Program-made: the position numbers and the translations under genes
Part shown: positions 11,411 through 21,760 of the stretch, piece by piece
Layout of the letters: each line of letters starts with the position of its first letter
Position numbering within the stretch: the first letter of the stretch is position 1
The notes under the pieces: model-generated
The model's input: the letters and a program-made list of their open reading frames with translations, nothing else
What the model was told of the DNA's origin: nothing
Database searches by the model: none
Origin: Auriscalpium vulgare
Lineage: Eukaryota; Basidiomycota; Agaricomycetes; Russulales; Auriscalpiaceae
Direction of reading: 5' to 3'
DNA length: 64,000 nucleotides
Assembly (NCBI GenBank): GCA_019915015.1
Contig: JAHBBC010000013.1
Span: 930,001 to 994,000, forward strand

Positions 11411-13000
11411 GCCGTCGATTTCCCGGTCTCACCAGTCTAACTGACAACCCTTTCAAGCACTTGCCTCCTGTGCGCATTTGCCTCGGAACCAGTGTTGTCT
11501 AGTGTACGCGCCACCGTACGTGGTGGTCCACCTACAGCTTAGTGCATGTTGCTGATCAATTCCCGTAGCTAAGGAAATGGCGGCAACGGCCGCAACATAT
11601 TCTTCGGGCACATAATCGCTTCGTTTCTTATAGGAGACACACTGACCGTCGAACGCGAAGAATTATTCCTGACGAGACACAATACGACTATCAACATGTC
11701 TTGATTGCTGTGACGGCTATGTACAAATGATGGGACGCCATGCATCATCGACGCCGAAACTTGGGAACATCATTCTTTGGGATATATAAGAGCATGTTGT
11801 CTCCTCTCGCGATCACCCTGTCGAGAACCTCCTTGTCTGCAGTGTGTTCGACGGCCGCATCGAGCAATGCCGTTACGATAACGGTGACTGCTCCTTTCTC
11901 CGAAAAGACAAAACGCATGTACGCGGTCACTTCTCCCAAAACAATCCCTCGCAGGCGGAGGTGCTCGACAAACTGTTTGAGGGCCCCAACGGCTGTGGGG
12001 TGCCTGCTCAGCGCAGGCATTTTGAGTGGATTGCCGAGAAGTTTGTTGGTGTCGTCGGTCAATCCCTCGCAGTTGAAAATGAGGACGCGGCAATCAAATT
12101 CCGGTATGTCCTTGACGCCGTCCTTGCGTGCTGTGTATCTTGCTGCACCGACGAGCTTTGGGAGGACAAAACGCGAGTCTGTCGCTCTCTGCTGGCCCGG
12201 GTGCGCCTCGGTGCGCGCAATGTGCGCAAAGATTGTGCGCTGCGCCTCGTACGCCTCGTCCGCCCAGGTCAAACCCTCCGGGAAAAACTGGAGCAGCGCG
12301 CGCGCGCCGGCGTCGAGCTGTCCGTCACCACTGTCTTGAGGCGAAGGCGTGGCGATGACGGAGAGGAAGGAACTAGTATCGGCTTCATTACTAGTGCGGG
12401 TGACCTCCCCCTCGACGCAATTGCGCACACGGCCACGCCACGATATAGATGCCGGAGAGTTCGATGTGGGGGTCCAGTCAACGTTTAGGTGGATAGATGT
12501 TTGCCGGACTCGGTCCCGGTTGAGGCATTCTGAGAGAAGGCTCATGTACCGTGGGTATTGAGATCTGTCAGTGCCGGTGGGAAGCGACATGGTAGCGCAG
12601 TTGGAGACGGGAGGATGGTGGACTTTGAGAAGTAGGGCGCAGTTGACTGGGAAAGGCGGGGACTATGTGTGGGCCCCTGCGGACAGGGCCGCTCCTGTAT
12701 TTGTATCCGTGAGGACAAGGCGTATACGAAAACAATGGGCGCTTGTCGTTAACGTTGTTGTTTTTGTCTATGTAAAGCCGTGTCTGTGATCGTGGACCAA
12801 CAATAGCTCGTTCAAAGCAGTGCTGGATGGAAATAATTGTGCGCCACCATGCCCTGCGCCACCGAGAACAGCGGCGGTGCGGGTCTAACGAATGAAATGA
12901 TGAAGAAGTGCGTCTGCCAAGTTTCGGATAACGCGTACATGCACGCGTCTGTGCACGCAGACGAGGGTAAGCCGAAAAACGTGCGACCATTCCTACATCT
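11411..13000 (+). repeat. Segmental duplication, copy 1
   Basis: About 1.59 kb directly repeated at 16731-18310. Both copies start with the shared word CACCAGTCTAACTG and contain, in the same order, a GTACGTGGTGGTCCACC segment, a whole minus-strand gene and its upstream region as far as GGTAAGCCGAAAAACG. Similarity is very high over the 3' flank and the last two thirds of the gene and lower over its first 90 codons and promoter. Confidence 0.85.
11745..12590 (-). CDS. Pseudokinase-like orphan protein, duplicate A
   Basis: 281 aa, intronless, close paralog of 17043-17888 with the same length and same start (MS.(L/T)TG). Order of blocks: TSIHLNVDW and SISWRGRVRN (31-57, N-terminal beta segment), FLSVIATP (75-82), RALLQFFPEG (97-106, beta3-like), YEAQRTIFAHI (114-124, helix C-like), CRVLIFNCEGL (167-177, hinge-like), LKQFVEHLRLRGIVLGEV (204-221), MRFVFSEKGAVTVI (225-238). 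The last two blocks align in spirit with a kinase catalytic loop and the strand before DFG, with HGD replaced by LGE and the metal ligand lost. A weak TATA-like ATACAAATA (minus strand) lies near 12692-12705. Function unknown. Confidence 0.65.
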   Translation of the reverse strand: MSLPTGTDRSQYPRYMSLLSECLNRDRVRQTSIHLNVDWTPTSNSPASISWRGRVRNCVEGEVTRTSNEADTSSFLSVIATPSPQDSGDGQLDAGARALLQFFPEGLTWADEAYEAQRTIFAHIARTEAHPGQQRATDSRFVLPKLVGAARYTARKDGVKDIPEFDCRVLIFNCEGLTDDTNKLLGNPLKMPALSRHPTAVGALKQFVEHLRLRGIVLGEVTAYMRFVFSEKGAVTVIVTALLDAAVEHTADKEVLDRVIARGDNMLLYIPKNDVPKFRRR

Positions 13001-13399
13001 TGTCCGTAGACGTCTCCCGCTCCGTGTTTGATAGTGTCGCCCGGGTCGAACTTCCGGTCATTCTTTGCAGTGCGCCGCGACATGAAGCGTGAGCAGCTAG
13101 TATGTGACGCGTATCGCGAGCGTGGACGTTGTGGAAGTCATGACGGCGGAAAAGGTGGGAGGGAATGAGAGAGAGCACGCAGGCTCTCGTCAGGCCGGAG
13201 TTGCGTCGACGGGCATGGCAATGGCGCAAGGGAGAAATGGGAGGCCCAAACGTTTGGCGCAGGCATATTGAGCCGCGTTCGGAGTCAAGTCGTCGACAGC
13301 AAGAACGCGTTGTGCGATGGCGCCCCTCATAGAAAATCATGAGCGAAGATCATTCACCTGATTTTAGATAGCGAAATCATTGCATTCGGACAGTCTGTG

Positions 13400-14330
13400 T
13401 TGAGCGTGGGGTCAGGTGTACGCATGTATGAGAGCGTAGTGAGGACACAACAGACGAATGTGTTTCGAACGTAGTACATTAGGTGATAAATGGCGTCTGA
13501 AACCGTGTTCAGGACAAAACAAAATAGGACAGGATACAATGCGAGAACGGCGACATACCAGTAGTGAAAACCGCCTTTTCGCCTCCTTCTTACTCGACTC
13601 TGCATATCCTTGCATGCGCGCTCCGGGTCGCATGTTGGCAGGTTGAGCTTGCGGCCTTCCTACGGCGCGATGCGTGAGTTCAGGGCCGAGCTCACAATGA
13701 CGATCGTCCCAAACGATGACCGAGAATGGAGATTGGGGCGGCGATAGTGGACGAAGATGGTGAGGGATGCTGTCGCCTTTATTGTAAGCCCGGGTCGATA
13801 GGGTACTTCGGCCGAGCAGTGCGGATGGCGGACTGGGTTGGCGGAGTCGGCGGCCATACGCGTGAGGACCTGTATGAGCACGAGGGCGTAGAATGCGCGT
13901 AGGGATGCAGCCGAGAGTGGGTGGTCCTGGGTCGGACATATGATGTCGTGGTTGAGTTCGGGCTCCAGCATAAGGGGTTGCGCAGACGTACCTTACTCGA
14001 CCTATCCGCGAGATACGCTCGACGCAGGGCTGCATTGGGTAATTCCTGTCGACCAGCGTGTCCTCCGCCGCGCAAAAGTCTCTTGTTGCCCGCGTTCATG
14101 CTGTCCGTCCCCACTGGGCGACACGTCATCCTCTTCAGCTTGGACTCCCAGAGTGACCTTCTTGCATCTGGAAATAGGTTTCTGGTTCGCGTGGGACGTA
14201 TGTGAGAAGGTTCATCCGAGAGGCATGGACGGTAGGAATCTAGGATGACGGTGGCCGCGTTGTCATGATTCAAATTGGATCGTGGGACACAACTGCTGCA
14301 AGCCGCGCCTGAGCGTTCAATCTCTTCCTT
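13400..14330 (-). other. Possible spliced minus-strand gene, not resolved
   Basis: Several exon-like stretches and splice-like sites can be read on the minus strand: donor AAG|GTACGT near 13993 after a frame containing VDRNYPMQPCVERIS, a hydrophobic stretch (SLRAFYALVLIQVLT) near 13880, and an intron-like GTATGT...TTTCAG near 13500-13560. They do not assemble into one frame that I can defend. It could be a decayed membrane protein or F-box-type gene next to the two F-box relics. No start codon or TATA box is chosen. Confidence 0.2.
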
Positions 14331-14649
14331 CACTCCGCCACATCGTCGCCGCATTGCCCATCTGCCCAATTCTTTTCATTCACAATTTGTCTGTCTGTTT
14401 GTCTGAGAGACTCCATCCACACGCCAGATCTCTTGGGATTTTACAATCTACACGATCGGACGCTGTTGAGCCGCGCCAACTGATCAGTGCGTAGCTGCGT
14501 AGTTTTTAATTGGATGCCTCTTGTGACGTTCTCAGAGCTCCAAAACTCAGCAGAGGAGATACCTGGGAAGTTTTTCTGAGGTTCGTTCGTACGAGCCACT
14601 CTCTTGGGATCGTCATCTTACCTCTCCAACGTCAGTTCGCCGCGGCATT

Positions 14650-15766
14650 ATGGCAAATTCACCCTTGGAGGTGCAAATGCTCATCATGGAAGGGGTTTAT
14701 AGACTGTCCCAGTCGAAGCAAATCGACTATGCAACCCTTCGCGCATGTGCCCTAGTATGCCATGCATGGACTCCCACCGCGCAACGCCTCCTCTTCCGCC
14801 GTGTACCTCATGCGTACCGACAGCAGACAAAACCCTGATGCAATCCCACTACTCATCCGCACCCTGCGCAACAACCCATATCTCTCCACGGCTGTGCGCT
14901 CTATCTCCATAAAAGTGGACATCGACGAAGTCACTTCCGAACTCTCAGACGGTGTCGCTCTCCTCGAGCTCTGCCCGCACGTTCAAGGCATCGAGATCGA
15001 GGACTTTATGAACACAGACGTCATGTAACCTGCACTCGAAGCTCGCCTGCGTGCAATCCAGCTCCACCCGGTGTTCCTGTATCCGTACGGACGGCCTTCC
15101 TTTGTCGCCCTTCTCCTGCGAACCTGGCCAAATCTTCGCGTGCTTCATGTGATCGGCTGGGTCAACGATGCCTTGCCGCCGATGTCAGCAACCGGAACCC
15201 TGCAGGCGTTGATCTTCCTCGAGTGGGAATGCATCGAATGGTTATTGCCACCTGGCAATGATTTCACCGCACTCCGGGATCTCGAGCTGATCGAACCATT
15301 TTGGCACGATGATGGGTGGCAGCAACTCCAGATAACAAGCGTGCTCTCTCGACTATACACCCTGCGGGTGAGTGGCCTTTTCCCACCGCAAGAGTTCCTG
15401 GAGCACCTCAAGGACCTTGAGAGCCTTACGTTCACCGACCTGCCCCAGGAGGACATCACGCTCCCGCCAAGACTGCGCTATGTTGGGTACCACCGTGATG
15501 TCTGGGATTCAAATACGGATGGTTCCATGGAGTGCATGATTGCGGCACTGCGTCCTCTGGCACATTTGCAGCTTGTTACTACGACGCGCGGCGCGACAGA
15601 GGCGCAAATCAAAGGATTGGCAGAGGTATGCCGTGACCGCGCCGTGGCTTTGGAGATACGTCAAACCACCAGGGACTTTCCGGTGAGTCTCTCATATGTA
15701 ATCTGGTGCTGTGCAAGGCCGCTGATCATCCTGTAGTACCCTCGGTGGGATATCGATTGGATTTGA
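14650..15766 (+). pseudogene. F-box protein, disrupted
   Basis: Starts at the ATG at 14650 with a typical basidiomycete F-box: LEVQMLIMEGVY, then DYATLRACALVCHAWTPTAQ and RLLFRRV (residues about 5-53). The reading then changes frame around 14800-14812 (one extra base), continues as LMRTDSRQNPDAIPLLIRTL, meets an in-frame TAA at 15026-15028, and goes on in the same frame with a leucine-rich tail (WPNLRVLHVIGW, FTALRDLELIEPFW, LKDLESLTFTDL). A good intron (GTGAGT at 15683 to TGTAG at 15736) leads to a last exon ending at TGA 15764-15766. Intact relatives would act as substrate receptors of SCF ubiquitin ligases; this copy cannot make a full-length protein unless the two lesions are assembly errors. 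Confidence 0.7.
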
Positions 15767-16154
15767 AACGGGCCGCTCCGACGATTTCCCCACGTATCAT
15801 GACAGCACTTGTCCAGCACACTCCGCACGCGCCCAATTTGAACACCCACATACACATTCCGATGAGACGCCGCAGGCAGCGCTCAGTCTACCTGTGGCTA
15901 CCTTCCCAATCATACGCGTACTTTGCCTATCCAGCCCGAGCACCTCCAGCCCCTCTGCGTTCGGATTGCTGTCATTTGAGGATCCCGGGCCATGAATCAT
16001 GACTTCTGCCATGTGGCGTATGGCGTTAGGAGGAGCCTACCAAAATTGCCCAGTCTAGGGCATCTAGCATCTGCGCAAGCTCGGCGCAGGCCACTGGTGG
16101 ACGCGCGCGATCTCCAGCGGGACGAGGTGTGCGAACATCCACATCAACTGACAG

Positions 16155-16700
16155 TCACCGCTGGGTGCGCACGCGCAGGTGCCGCAGTGCCAGGCCACCG
16201 CCTTCCCCTCCAAACATGCCGGCGTCCTCGAGGACGAACGCAGAGTACACGTTAGGTTCCTCCGGGGCAACGATCGTCAGCTCGAGGGTGTCCATGAGCG
16301 TGTCCATGAGCGGTGCGTAGAGCCGGAGAGCGTACAGTGTGCCGGCGGGATTGACCCATGAAGTCGAGTTGGTGGTCTGACGTCAAGGGCTGTCCGCGCT
16401 GCTCGAGGCGCGAGAGGAAGTTGATGGACCAGCGGCGGCCGAAGGGGAAGGGAACGGTCATGTTTGAGTCCCAGAGGATGATACCGTGGAGGGCGATGGT
16501 CCGCCAGCGCTAGTAGACGTGGGTTATCGCGAGCCACCAAAGGCAGGCCTTCACGCCGCGAGGTGCTTCATTGTACCGTGCCGGCGAGTCGAAGGAGGCA
16601 AGAATGGCGAAGATATGGGTCGTGTGGGAGATGTGCTGTTACTTTGAAGGGGAGATGTGTGGGCCAAAAGTGTTTGAGTATATCCGCGGAGAAGCGTGGG
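16155..16700 (-). pseudogene. F-box-like protein remnant
   Basis: On the minus strand, HIFAILASFDSP and WWLAITHVY are followed by an in-frame TAG, then RWRTIALHGIILWDSNMT and RRWSINFLSRL, the HVCxxWRxxAL...LW hallmark of Agaricomycete F-box-like proteins. After DHQLDFMG the frame shifts and continues with NPAGTLYALRLYAPLMDTLM and LELTIVAPEEP to a TGA at 16155-16157. The stop inside the most conserved motif plus the frameshift mark a relic. It lies tail to tail with the other F-box pseudogene. MDTLMDTL comes from a 12-bp duplication. Confidence 0.6.
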
Positions 16701-16731
16701 GCATCAGGTCGACATCCTCTTGACCGTCCGG
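16661..16731 (+). repeat. Short direct repeat flanking duplicated unit, left
   Basis: About 70 bp (GCCAAAAGTGTTTGAGTAT, CCGCGGAGAAGC, GACATCCTCTTG) that recurs at 18493-18562 in the same orientation, so the pair brackets the second copy of the 1.6-kb duplication almost exactly. Confidence 0.7.
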
Positions 16732-18310
16732 CTGTCGATTTTCCGGTGTCACCAGTCTAACTGGCAACCCTTCCAAGCACTTGCCTCCTGCGCGCATGTG
16801 CCTCGGACCCAGTGTTGTCTAGTGTACGCACGACCGTACGTGGTGGTCCACCTACAGCTTTGTACATGTAGCTGATCAACTCCCGTAGCTGAGGAAATGG
16901 TGGCACATAATCGCTTCGTTTCTTACAGCAGACATACTGACCGTCGAACGCGAAGAATGATTCCTGACAAGACGCAATACGACTGTCAACATGTCTTGAC
17001 TGCTGTTACGGCTACTATGTACAAATGATGGGACGCCATGTATCATCGAGGCCGAAACTGGTGGTTCTTTCGTATATCTAAGAGCATTTTGTCTCCTCTC
17101 GCGATCACCCTGTCGAGAACCTCCTTGTCTGCAGTGTGTTCGACGGCCGCATCGAGCAATGCCGTTACAATAACGGTGACTGCTCCTTTCTCCGAAAAGA
17201 CAAAACGCATGTACGCGTTCACTTCTCCCGAAACAATCCCTCGCAGACGGAGGTGCTTGACAAACTGTTTGAGGGCCTCAACGGCTTTGGGTTTTTCGCT
17301 CAGCGCACGCATTTTGAGTGGATTGCCGAGAAGTTGGTTGGTGTCGTCGGTCAATCCCTCGCCGTTGAAAATGAGGACGCGGCAATCAAATTCCGTTATG
17401 CCCTTGACGCCGTCCTTGCGTGCTGTGTATCTTGCTGCACCGACGAGCTTTGGGAGGACAAAACGCGAGTCTGTCGTTCTCTGCTGGCACGGGTGCGCCT
17501 CAGTGCACGCAATGTGCGCAAATATTGTGCGCTGTGCCTCGTACGCCTCGTCCGACCTGGTCGACCCTTCCGGGAAAAACTGGATCAGCACGCGCGCGCC
17601 GGCTTCGAGCTGTCTGTCACCACCGTTGTTGGACAAAGGCGTGGCGATGACGGAGAGAAAGGGATTAGAGGCTTGAGTACCAGTGCGGGTGACATCCCCC
17701 TCGATGCAATGGCGCACGTTGCCACGCCACGCCATAGGTGCTGGAGAGTCGGATGTGGGGGTCCAGCCTGAAACGTTTAGGGCGATAGTTTCGCCACTTC
17801 GCAGGTGCCCATTGAGGCGTTCGCAGAGAATGTTTATGTACCGTGGATGTTCAGCCTTGTCAATCTGGATGCCGGTGAGAAACGACATGGCAGTGGTTGG
17901 TGCAGTTGGAGACGGGAGGATGGTGGAATCTGAGCGTAGGGCAAGGTTGACAGGGAAAGGCGGGGATCGTGAATGTGCGCGGGCCCTGTATTCATATAAA
18001 AGAGGACAAAGCAATTACCAAGACCGTCTTGTTGTCAACGTTGTTGTCTTCTTCTATGTTAAGCCATGTCTGTGATCGTGGACCAACAATAGCTCGTTGA
18101 AAGCAGTGCTAGATCAAAAGCCATTGTGCACCACCACCACCGTGTTGTGCGCCACTGAGAACAACGGCGGTGCGTTTCTAACAAATGAGAACGATGAAGA
18201 AGTGCGTCCGCCAAATTTCGTATAACGCGTACATGCACGCGTAGTAAGTGCACGCAGACCAAACGCAGACGAAGGTAAGCCGAAAAACGAACGACTAATC
18301 GTACATAATG
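16731..18310 (+). repeat. Segmental duplication, copy 2
   Basis: Partner of 11411-13000, same orientation, bounded by short direct repeats at 16661-16731 and 18493-18562. A few small indels (for example a missing GGCAACGGCCGCAACATATT-like stretch near 16900) separate the copies. Confidence 0.85.
17043..17888 (-). CDS. Pseudokinase-like orphan protein, duplicate B
   Basis: 281 aa, from the methionine at 17888; the frame is open further upstream, but this start matches the paralog at 12590 and lies about 100 bp after a minus-strand TATATGAATACAGG (17987-18000). From residue 95 on it is almost identical to duplicate A (same FFPEG, YEAQRTIFAHI, LPKLVGAARYTARKDGVK and VFSEKGAVTVIVTAL), whereas the first 90 residues are clearly more different. 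Same kinase-like block order and same loss of catalytic residues. That both frames stayed open argues that the genes are or recently were functional. Confidence 0.65.
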   Translation of the reverse strand: MSFLTGIQIDKAEHPRYINILCERLNGHLRSGETIALNVSGWTPTSDSPAPMAWRGNVRHCIEGDVTRTGTQASNPFLSVIATPLSNNGGDRQLEAGARVLIQFFPEGSTRSDEAYEAQRTIFAHIACTEAHPCQQRTTDSRFVLPKLVGAARYTARKDGVKGITEFDCRVLIFNGEGLTDDTNQLLGNPLKMRALSEKPKAVEALKQFVKHLRLRGIVSGEVNAYMRFVFSEKGAVTVIVTALLDAAVEHTADKEVLDRVIARGDKMLLDIRKNHQFRPR

Positions 18311-18492
18311 AAACGATTCGAGTCCGCCGCCACTGACCTTGGCTTATAGGCGAGTCTTGGCGAGATGGAGAACAGGTGCGAGGAACCTTGAAGGCAAAAC
18401 AGCAGAACGCAGTAACGAGCCTGGGACGATTGTCACAATCTGACTCCATAATCATATTCAGCCAATTGATTCTGAGGAACGCTAGGAGATAT

Positions 18493-18562
18493 ACTGGCCA
18501 AAGTTGTTTGAGTATTATCCGCGGAGAAGCAGCTGGCGCGTCAGGCTGACATCCTCTTGGCT
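18493..18562 (+). repeat. Short direct repeat flanking duplicated unit, right
   Basis: Second copy of the 70-bp word at 16661-16731. It lies in the promoter region of the monooxygenase gene, about 180 bp before its start. Confidence 0.7.
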
Positions 18563-18738
18563 CTCCTCGCCTGGCAGTAAAATTTATCTCCGCAGCGACG
18601 CCTTCATATGGCTGGCCACATACCTATTCAGCGTCGAACGCTCTCGTCATGAACGACGTCATGCCAACGGTATGTTTATATAATTGCGCCAGCGAGGACA
18701 AGCATCCTCTTCTTTTCCACCTGGCACCGAGAGAAAGC

Positions 18739-21016
18739 ATGCCCGCTCAAGCAAACAACTCCCCACGTGTCGATATCGAGCCTGACCCGCGCCAGCAGCC
18801 TGTGTGCATCGTCGGAACTGGCGCCGCGGGCCTCATCACCGCCCATGTTCTGCTCCAGGATGGCTTCACGGACGTGCAGGTGCTCACGCGCGACGCGGCT
18901 GTCGGCGGTGTGTGGATGGACGGGCGCGTCTACCCAGGCGTGCAGACGAACAGGTGCGCCGGTTCCATGGCCCAAGCCAACGCTCTGCCTAACGTGCATC
19001 AATGCCGTCGACAGCGTACACAACCAGTTCAGTTTCTCGGCGATGCCGATGGTCGAGGATGCAAGCGGCTCGCGCCTGACTGGCGTGGACGTGCAGCACT
19101 ACATGGCGTCTTTCGCAGCGCGCTTCCTGGAGGGAAAAATTCGTTTCAACACAGAAGTCGTGCAGATCCGGCGAGAGGGTGAGGACTGGCTCGTGGACGT
19201 GCGCAGCAGGATAGATGGTGTGGCGGAGACGCTGCGCTACACGCGCGTCGTTGTGTGCACGGGCGTAGGTCCTTCCTGGAGTCATCAACCCGGTATGGAA
19301 TCTGGCTGACGAGGACATCGTGCGGCAGGGGTGCAGCAAGCCACGCGTTCCAGAGAGCCTCACTCCGGCTGCAGCAGTTTCTGCGGGGTTCATAGGTCCC
19401 ATAGTCCACACGCAAGACTTCGCGGCCCGTCAAGAGGATATTCTTGCAGCAACCAAGCCTGGTCAGGATGGTCCGGGTGTCGTGATTGTCGGAGGAAGGC
19501 GTTCAGCGCAGGAGTATGTCGATTCTGTTTGGCAAATCAATCCAAGTTCGGCGCAGTTGACAATTTGGCAGCGTGTCTGCGTACCTGGCAAACCAGGGAA
19601 GGAAGGTGTCGATGGTCTTCAACGGCACGGACTCCGTCATCGCAAGCAGGCGCCGAATGCCAGACTTTATTCGGAAGAGCAGGTAAGACAAGTTCGTCTT
19701 GCAACTGTCTTACATGACTGAGGGTACCACGAGACAGGCTCCTCTCGCTATTCTCCCCGCACCCCGAGCTGCGCACTTGGTTGGAGTAGGCACCCTCCGT
19801 TCTGTCCGCGCATCGGGTGGCTCGCTGAACAACGCTGCAGGCGGTTTCTGCATACGACCTGGCTTGGCAGTAAACTCGTCGCCGCGTTCTGGAGCTGCTT
19901 GGACAGCGAGGCCGTACGTCCACCCCTTTTTATTCATCTTGGCTATGAGCTCATCAGCACACGTCAAAACAGCATGTCGCACTCAAGATTCCGAGCGACT
20001 CACCCCTGCATGGGCCCACGACATTCTGGAACGTCGCGAATGACGAGGACACACCCACTCCTGGAACCATGCGCTTCCATGCACTCGTCAATGCCGGCAA
20101 GATCGCCCTAGTCGCGCCTGCGCGTGTCGACGGCTTTGCGTCCGACGGGCGATCCGTGGTCCTCGATAACGGGCAAGTTTTGGCGGCAGATGCAATCGTC
20201 CTTGCGACAGGGTATGACTCGTCTTGGGCGGGGTTATTCGATGGTGCGGCCGGCGCCATATTCCTTCGCATCGACCAGATGTGTACCACACGTTACAGAG
20301 GAGACGCGGAAGGAGCTCGGGATTGAGCGGCGTTCACCCCCGCCGCACACGATACGATACCGCTGGGACTACAAGTCGCTGGAGAACGGGCCCAACATGG
20401 CAGCCGACGCGGAAGCGCCAGGCCCTGCATTTGTGCGTGGCCTCGTCCCGGCACGGAATATCTTCCGCCGCGATTTCGCAGTCAACGGCGCCGTGGTAAG
20501 TGCTTCTGGCCTTGCAGTGCGGCCACCGTGTTGACGCTTGCGCCCGCTGCAGCTCACGGCGCACAACGCCATGTCCTGCGAGGTGTCCGCGCACTGGATC
20601 TCGGCGTACTTCCTGCGCGATGCCCTGCGGCTGCCTTCCACGATAGAGCAGGCGCTCGAGCAAGGCGAGAGGCAGGCGCAATGGATGCGGCAGCGTTACC
20701 CGGGCTTGCTGAACAGCTTGAACGAGAGCTACTCGACCATGGTGGCTGTGTGGGAGTACGTCCCGATTTTCGGCGCTGTATGTTGCTGGGTGCTATGCTG
20801 ACGCCGATTGCTTCTAGTGGGCCGCAGTGGATCGATGGCCTGTTGGATGATATGGGGCTGCCGATATTGAGGAGCGGTGGAAACTGGCTGACGTGGCCGC
20901 TCAAGGTCGTGCGGGTGCAGGAAGTCGCAACGTTGAAAGAGGAGCGTGATGCTCAGCGAACGCAGGTCCAGATCGCCGCCGTCCGTGGCCGCAGCGTAGA
21001 GTCGCATGCACTGTAA
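18739..21016 (+). CDS. Flavin-containing monooxygenase-like oxidoreductase
   Basis: Ten exons: 18739-18953, 19015-19264, 19329-19513, 19572-19682, 19738-19785, 19841-19913, 19958-20243, 20299-20495, 20553-20755, 20818-21016. They sum to 1767 nt with all phases consistent, 588 aa. Introns are 44-64 nt, GT-AG. Motifs: FAD-binding CIVGTGAAGL (23-32), FMO signature FIGPIVHTQDF (176-186), second dinucleotide site VVIVGGRRSAQD (206-217), LATGYDSSW later, and the C-terminal RSGGNWLTWP. The family uses FAD and NADPH to add one oxygen atom to N, S or carbonyl substrates; fungal members often sit in secondary metabolism, but no partner genes are seen here. Oddity: the third glycine of the NADPH GxGxxA motif is arginine. 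An upstream in-frame ATG at 18649 with a possible donor GTATGT is an alternative start. Confidence 0.85.
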
Positions 21017-21322
21017 GAAGCCCTGATGTGTCGCGATGCGTAGTTGAGACATCTATAACTGGTGACGCACGATGGACCTCAGGACTGATGTTCTGCCGTT
21101 CGGGAATCATCGACGTTCGTATATGTAATGACGGCGATACGAGTGGGCGGCAGAATTTTCGTCTTCATGATGGTCACCGCCCTACAGGACGAAAGTCACG
21201 CCGAAATTGATTGTCCCACAGTGTGCCACATACTCACAATTACGTTGCAGGCCAACTGACAGGTATAAATGCCTTCAGAGCGCCCTGCTTCATCATTTCC
21301 CTAATAACCCCCGCAATCGACA

Positions 21323-21760
21323 ATGGCGTCCCCGGCAGCATCCTTCACCTCCACCCAATCCAACGCGGGATCTGCCCCTCCATCTCCCGGTCAGATCGAG
21401 TCCTCCCCCGAGAGCACCCCCGAACTCATTCCCGCCACGCTCATAACTCCGCCCGACACCCCACCTCAGCCTAAGCCCCGTGCACTTGCGTTGGCCAGCT
21501 TCGGCTCCAGACCGACCAGGGAACGACCTGTGTCGTCGCCACATCCAGAGGCACAGCCTGCAGCTACCGCTGGGCCCGCGCCAACTCTTGCTCAATCCGC
21601 ATCTTCGTCCATGACGGGGGGAGGCCGACAGCCTGCCCAAGATACTGCATCTGAACCAGTATCACGACAGAATAAAGTTGGGAACAGCGCGGCCGATGGG
21701 CGACGAGGCAAGGAACCAACAGACCGAGAGCAGGACGGGAAGCGGCATAGAATTGGATGA
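21323..21760 (+). CDS. Pro/Ser/Thr-rich orphan protein
   Basis: 145 aa from the ATG at 21323, 53 bp after TATAAAT (21264-21270). Almost entirely low complexity (SAPPSPGQIESSPESTPE, TPPDTPPQPKP), with a basic C-terminal end (DGRRGKEPTDREQDGKRHR). Predicted disordered; no domain. Promoter, start context and intact frame support a gene, though composition alone makes it hard to prove. Confidence 0.45.
   Translation: MASPAASFTSTQSNAGSAPPSPGQIESSPESTPELIPATLITPPDTPPQPKPRALALASFGSRPTRERPVSSPHPEAQPAATAGPAPTLAQSASSSMTGGGRQPAQDTASEPVSRQNKVGNSAADGRRGKEPTDREQDGKRHRIG

Noticed and set aside
13412..14035. 207-codon minus-strand ORF
   Set aside because: It runs straight through apparent introns with good GT-AG borders; a spliced reading is more likely but could not be completed.
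20231..20330. Frameshift in the monooxygenase gene
   Set aside because: Apparent frame changes at each exon border are fully explained by 44-64-nt GT-AG introns; the spliced frame is intact.
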